Source of the DNA: Dehalococcoidales bacterium
GTDB taxonomy: Bacteria; Chloroflexota; Dehalococcoidia; Dehalococcoidales; Fen-1064
Length of the DNA stretch: 9,443 nucleotides
Assembly: GCA_030667735.1 (NCBI GenBank)
Contig: DAOUVG010000035.1
Coordinates: 1-9,443 of the forward strand
Direction of reading: 5' to 3'
Shown: positions 6,463-9,443 of the stretch, in pieces
How the letters are laid out: each line of letters opens with the position of its first letter
Position numbering within the stretch: the stretch's first letter is position 1
Made by a program: the position numbers and the translations under genes
Notes under the pieces: model-generated
The model's database searches: none
Seen by the model: only the letters and a program-made list of their open reading frames with translations
Told to the model about the DNA's origin: nothing

Positions 6463-6495
6463 GCTATCTTCGGTAGCCGTGCTATCGAAGATAGC
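6463..6495. terminator. 15-bp hairpin between convergent genes (bidirectional terminator candidate)
   Basis: GCTATCTTCGGTAGC (6463-6477) pairs with GCTATCGAAGATAGC (6481-6495) over 15 bp around a CGT loop, with a single G-U pair on the + strand transcript. It fills the 39-base gap between the amidase stop (6457-6459) and the thiolase stop (complement of 6499-6501). Neither side has a proper T-run (CTGTTACTT on one side, ACTTC on the other). It is therefore not a textbook intrinsic terminator, but its position argues for a shared 3'-end element for both convergent units. Confidence 0.6.
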
Positions 6496-6498
6496 CTG

Positions 6499-7632
6499 TT
6501 ACTTGCGCAGCAGGAACACAGTGGCGATTCCGCCCGCTCCGGAGCACTGCGCTAGCCCGATGTTGGCCTTTTTAACCTGCCGGTCACCGGCTTCACCCCT
6601 TAGCTGCGTGACAAGCTCGTGAATCATACGGATACCGGTAGCGCCGAACGGGTGCCCCATTCCCTGCAATCCACCATCAGTATTGACCGGCAAACGGCCA
6701 TCAATCTCAGTATCGCCGGACATCTCCAGTTTCCAGGCCTGACCCTTATCAACGAGCTTCAGTGACTCTATGCCGAGCAGTTCACCACTGGTACCGGCAT
6801 CATGTACCTGGACCACGTCAACATCTTCTGGCCCCACACCGGACATTTCGTAGGCTTCTCTACCGGCAGCCGCAATCTGGTCGCTCTCATCACTATCGCC
6901 GAATTTGGTGGTGCGCAATCCAGTACCAATAATCGTAACCAGACGGTCAGGGTCTTTGATGTACTTATCGGCTACCTCGCGGGCGCAGATAATTGCTGCT
7001 GAGCCACCCTCACTGGTAGGGCAGCACTGGAAGAGTGTCAGAGGGTCGGAAATCATGCGGGAATTGAGTACGTCCTCAAGGGTGAATACCTTTTTATGGT
7101 GAGCATAAGGATTCATGGACGCATTCTTGTGCGCCTTTACCGATACCTGTGCAAAAGCCTCTGCCGGTGCCCCGTACTCGGACATGTATCGGCGCATCAT
7201 CTGGGCATAAGAGGCCATCATGAAATCGGCACCGATGAGCCGTTCAGGACTATCACTGCTGGTAGTGGTTACCGGGCCACGTGGCACCTTTTCAGCGCCA
7301 AAGGCAAGGACGATGTCAAACTGACCGGTGGCGACTGCCCAGAAGGCAAGCCAGAGACCGGTTGAACCGGAGGAACAGGCGTTCTCCACGTTGATAACCG
7401 GTATTCCGGTAAGGCCAAGCTGTCCCAGGATAATCTCTCCCATGGACATACCCTCGTAATACACATGCCCGAAATAGGCCGCTTGAATATCCTTGTACCC
7501 TACCTTGGCATCATCGAGCGCTTCGAGGACGGCCGTTCTGGCCAGGTCGTGCGCTGATTTATCCGGGAACCGGCCAAAAGGATGCAGTCCCACACCGGCA
7601 ATAACCACTTCACGTCCGGGTTTCATAACCAT
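6499..7632 (-). CDS. Thiolase family protein (SCP2/archaeal acetyl-CoA acetyltransferase type)
   Basis: A 377-residue thiolase fold enzyme of the SCP-x/lipid-transfer group, shorter than the roughly 390-400 residues of FadA-type thiolases. Catalytic features: nucleophile C86 in VENACSSGS (82-90), H278 in VQVHDAGTSGE (275-285), H327 in GMGHPFGATG (324-333), and C363 in AQCSGAGG (361-368) near the end. Expected activity is acyl-CoA plus acetyl-CoA condensation, or the reverse thiolysis of a 3-ketoacyl-CoA, in the cytosol. The gene for a DUF35 zinc-ribbon/OB protein lies directly upstream on the same strand. In archaea such a protein binds this thiolase type and joins it to HMG-CoA synthase; no HMG-CoA synthase is seen here. 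GGGAGG 6 bases before the ATG at 7632 supports that start over the second in-frame ATG at 7626. With the ETF genes further upstream this suggests acyl-CoA (beta-oxidation-like) degradation of an unidentified substrate. Confidence 0.92.
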   Translation of the reverse strand: MVMKPGREVVIAGVGLHPFGRFPDKSAHDLARTAVLEALDDAKVGYKDIQAAYFGHVYYEGMSMGEIILGQLGLTGIPVINVENACSSGSTGLWLAFWAVATGQFDIVLAFGAEKVPRGPVTTTSSDSPERLIGADFMMASYAQMMRRYMSEYGAPAEAFAQVSVKAHKNASMNPYAHHKKVFTLEDVLNSRMISDPLTLFQCCPTSEGGSAAIICAREVADKYIKDPDRLVTIIGTGLRTTKFGDSDESDQIAAAGREAYEMSGVGPEDVDVVQVHDAGTSGELLGIESLKLVDKGQAWKLEMSGDTEIDGRLPVNTDGGLQGMGHPFGATGIRMIHELVTQLRGEAGDRQVKKANIGLAQCSGAGGIATVFLLRK

Positions 7633-7701
7633 GTCTTGCCTCCCAGTAAGTCTACTTCCAGTACGGATTTTTGTGTTACGGTTTGTGTCATATAAGGGTC
7701 A

Positions 7702-8148
7702 TCAGGACGGTCTGGGACGCCATTTATAGATGACAATCTCATTTCCATTCTTGTCTGTACCGCCCACCCTCATGGTCAACTCGACCGCCAGGCCTACCTT
7801 GAGGTCTTCTTCAGGACAGTCCACAACCTCAGAAGCGATGTGAGGACCTTCCGGGATTCTTACTGTGGCCAGGAGGTAGGGGACGTCACCCTGCCATCCC
7901 GGCGGGGCCTGTCGCACAATGGTATAGGTAGTGACAACGCCCTCGCCGGTGAGCTCCACCGGTTTCAGGTTGGCAGAGGTGCACTTGAGGCAGAATTGCG
8001 GCGCACCGAAGAAGGTCTGTCCGCAGTCCTGGCACTTCTTCCCGAGGAGTACTCCCCGGGTACCATCCCCGGAGATTTTCAGACGTGTTTCTGTGACCGA
8101 AACGCGCTGTACAGACTTTCGTTCCTCTTCTTTGTCAGTCTCACTCAT
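7702..8148 (-). CDS. DUF35 zinc-ribbon/OB-fold protein (thiolase partner)
   Basis: A small protein with the two-part plan of the DUF35 family: a rubredoxin-like zinc ribbon C-x2-C-x10-C-x2-C (GKKCQDCG ... CLKC, cysteines 39, 42, 53 and 56 when numbered from the start used here), followed by an OB fold (about residues 63-148). These proteins have no catalytic site of their own. They bind thiolases or HMG-CoA synthases and help to channel acyl-CoA, in line with the thiolase gene 69 bases downstream. The frame stays open to a GTG at 8172 (156 residues). I prefer the ATG at 8148 (148 residues) because an AGGGGA lies 12 bases before it, whereas no ribosome site precedes the GTG. The extra N-terminal residues are charged and poorly conserved in style, so the start remains uncertain. 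The protein has no signal peptide and probably acts in the cytosol. Confidence 0.88.
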   Translation of the reverse strand: MSETDKEEERKSVQRVSVTETRLKISGDGTRGVLLGKKCQDCGQTFFGAPQFCLKCTSANLKPVELTGEGVVTTYTIVRQAPPGWQGDVPYLLATVRIPEGPHIASEVVDCPEEDLKVGLAVELTMRVGGTDKNGNEIVIYKWRPRPS

Positions 8149-8249
8149 GCTGGTATGCAATCCCCTTTCCACTTGAATTTAGCTAGACGGCGTGATACGC
8201 ACAGGATACATCGGCCGCCGTGCTAGACTAGGTCCGGCCGGCACAGTTT

Positions 8250-9131
8250 CTATTCGCGGATTACCTTCTGCTCCCGGAAAAAGCGGAGCAATTGTCCGGC
8301 AATATTGTCGGGGTCACCCTCCAGGTAGTCACTATTCTTCTGGACTATACCGCCACCCATGATTGCCCGCAGCTTGTCCGCAGAAGACAGATTGCTATCG
8401 GGAACGAAGAGACCCTTCATCTTGGGTTTGGGTGGCGATATTCGCGTGGTCATGGTCCTTGACCCGGCCACACCTGTCTCTTCCCGGGATAACCCCAGGT
8501 CACCGGGGCCCTTCCTCGGTATCTGTCTGTTTCTGGCTTTGAGGACTCCTTTTATTGTAGCATTCCGGGGAGTATTGAGACCAGTCTCTACAGCCAGGAC
8601 CGCCGGCAAACTGCACTCCACGACTTCGCGGTCTCCCCTGGAGAGTTTCCTCTGTAAAACAAGACTACCCGAATCCGGGCCTGTGTCTACCTTGACAACA
8701 CTTCGGACAAGAGAAACGCCAAGTATCCTGGCAAGGTAGGCACTCGTCTGCCCCGCCTGGCTGTCATCCGCCCTCTGCCCGCAGAGGATAATATCATGGG
8801 GAATAGGGTCAATGGCTCTGGCCAGGGCATACGCGGTGGCATAGCTGTCACCATCGACGAATGCGGAGTCATCCAGAAGGATGGCATCGTCAGCGCCCAG
8901 GGCGAGACACTTGCGCAGGGTTTCCTCGGTCTCGGAAGGCCCCAGACTGATTACAGTTACCTTGCCGTTACCGCTCTCCTCCTTGATGCGTATCGCCTCT
9001 TCGATGGCCAGCAGGTCCTGCGGGTTCACCACGTCACTCGATACCATAGCCTGCACAGAGATGACGCCCTTCTCAACGACCACCTTGCCTTCGATGTCAG
9101 GTACTTGTTTTACACAGACAACTATGTTCAT
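8250..9131 (-). CDS. etfB: Electron transfer flavoprotein subunit beta
   Basis: The beta subunit of electron transfer flavoprotein (ETF), which with EtfA passes electrons from acyl-CoA or other dehydrogenases to the quinone pool or other acceptors. Recognised by the N-terminal MNIVVCVKQVPD, NPQDLLAIEEAIRIKE (36-51), the nucleotide-binding stretch GQRADDSQAGQTSAYLA (118-134) and the ETF-beta signature region VETGLNTPRNATIKGVLKAR (181-200). At 293 residues it is longer than the usual 250-265; the extra length lies after residue about 205 as a Pro/Lys/Arg-rich linker and C-terminal tail (206-293). Longer EtfB proteins occur in the FixA-like and bifurcating groups, but I cannot assign bifurcation from sequence alone. 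Only a weak ribosome site (GAGA) precedes the ATG. It lies 15 bases after the etfA stop, so the two are co-transcribed, with etfA first. The gap to the DUF35 gene is about 80-100 bases with GC-rich short palindromes and no clear promoter. Confidence 0.92.
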   Translation of the reverse strand: MNIVVCVKQVPDIEGKVVVEKGVISVQAMVSSDVVNPQDLLAIEEAIRIKEESGNGKVTVISLGPSETEETLRKCLALGADDAILLDDSAFVDGDSYATAYALARAIDPIPHDIILCGQRADDSQAGQTSAYLARILGVSLVRSVVKVDTGPDSGSLVLQRKLSRGDREVVECSLPAVLAVETGLNTPRNATIKGVLKARNRQIPRKGPGDLGLSREETGVAGSRTMTTRISPPKPKMKGLFVPDSNLSSADKLRAIMGGGIVQKNSDYLEGDPDNIAGQLLRFFREQKVIRE

Positions 9132-9146
9132 AGACTATCTCATGTC

Positions 9147-9329
9147 CTAGGGGTTACTCAGTGCGTCAAACACTTCATCCGCCCCCGGTTCGGGCTTGTC
9201 CTTGAGCGCCTCACGCAGTTTCGCAGTCAGAACAGGTAATACCTTGAGGACGTCACCGACAACGCCTACATCGGCCATCTTGAAGATAGGGGCTTCACGG
9301 TCGGTGTTTATGGCGATTATCGCCTTGGC
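9147..9329 (-). CDS. etfA: Electron transfer flavoprotein subunit alpha, C-terminal part only
   Basis: The last 60 residues of EtfA, including AKAIIAINTDREAPIFKMAD and VGVVGDVLKVLPVLTAKL. This covers the end of the FAD-binding domain with the family-typical AINxDxxAPIF and VGD motifs, and it stops at the complement of 9147-9149. Going upstream, resemblance to EtfA stops at about 9330. The frame continues as SRPFPFSPT in place of the expected glycine-rich SGAIQHxxGM segment, and then hits a TAG (complement of 9360-9362). So only about a fifth of the protein is present, and the cause is not simply the window edge. Assembly chimera and genuine truncation are both possible. The gene lies 15 bases upstream of etfB, the opposite of the common etfB-etfA order. 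Confidence 0.85.
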   Translation of the reverse strand, partial: AKAIIAINTDREAPIFKMADVGVVGDVLKVLPVLTAKLREALKDKPEPGADEVFDALSNP

Positions 9330-9443
9330 AGTTGGGCTGAATGGGAAGGGCCGACTTTTCTAAATGCCTCAGTCGAACGGTTGTATGAGGAGGGCGATCC
9401 CCGCGTCTGGGAGAAACTCCCACGGGAGCTAATCGCCGCCGAG
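9330..9443 (+). CDS. Unidentified partial coding fragment on the + strand
   Basis: From 9333 to the window edge one + strand frame stays open for 37 codons and reads like protein, with charged and hydrophobic residues alternating as in a helix: WAEWEG, then NASVERLYEEGDPRVWEK, then LPRELIAAE. There is no start codon after the breakpoint, so this would be the interior of a gene whose 5' part is missing. The acidic helix followed by LPRELI loosely recalls the linker ahead of the Fis-type DNA-binding helix in NtrC-like regulators, but 37 residues are far too few to claim that. To the left the same frame stays open to 9240, but only as the antisense of etfA. I do not recognise the gene. Confidence 0.35.

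Noticed and set aside
8173..8249. Palindromes such as CCGGCCGG and CGGCCG, and a repeated GCTAGAC, between etfB and the DUF35 gene
   Set aside because: The pairings are short (4-5 bp) in GC-rich sequence with no T-run, too weak to call a terminator or an operator.
1..9443. CRISPR arrays, tRNA or rRNA genes, transposases, phage genes
   Set aside because: I saw no regularly spaced repeats, no cloverleaf, no rRNA-like stretch and no mobile-element protein in any frame.

Overview
The window carries nine recognisable bacterial genes, plus a truncated etfA and an anonymous coding fragment at the right edge. Codons are GC-leaning, most starts have AGGAGG-like ribosome sites, and there are sigma-70 style promoters. 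The gene mix (a GT4 glycosyltransferase with an MshA-like N-terminus, a tandem GNAT, a thiolase with a DUF35 partner, an ETF pair and an amidase) fits a free-living bacterium. I lean towards Chloroflexota (Dehalococcoidia-like) from the look of the proteins, but there is no rRNA or marker gene to settle this.

Left part (1-1672). A near-consensus promoter is followed about 15 bases after its predicted start site by a hairpin and T-run, then by a second hairpin. After these comes a metallo-beta-lactamase-fold hydrolase on the + strand. It converges on a PIG-L/LmbE-type deacetylase on the - strand.

Middle part (1587-4824). A short divergent promoter region separates the deacetylase from a tandem-GNAT acetyltransferase resembling mycothiol synthase. 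The GNAT gene runs tail to tail into an MshA-like glycosyltransferase, and their stop codons share one CTAG. The glycosyltransferase is the second gene of a two-gene - strand unit whose first gene encodes a BioF2/FemAB-like acyltransferase. That unit has a promoter placed so close to the ATG that its mRNA would be almost leaderless. Deacetylase, MshD-like acetyltransferase and MshA-like glycosyltransferase correspond to three of the four enzyme types of mycothiol synthesis (MshB, MshD, MshA). No MshC-type cysteine ligase is present, so a thiol or amino-sugar conjugate pathway is a hypothesis only.

Right part (4825-9443). An amidase-signature hydrolase with the full Ser-cisSer-Lys triad has its own promoter. 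It ends at a 15-bp hairpin lying between it and a convergent - strand gene set. In transcription order that set is etfA (C-terminus only), etfB, a DUF35 zinc-ribbon/OB protein and an SCP2/archaeal-type thiolase. This looks like an acyl-CoA oxidation or thiolysis module with its own electron carrier.

The etfA reading frame loses its family resemblance at about 9330. From there to the edge a different, + strand frame of 37 codons reads as protein. This is either a genuine rearrangement breakpoint or an assembly chimera.
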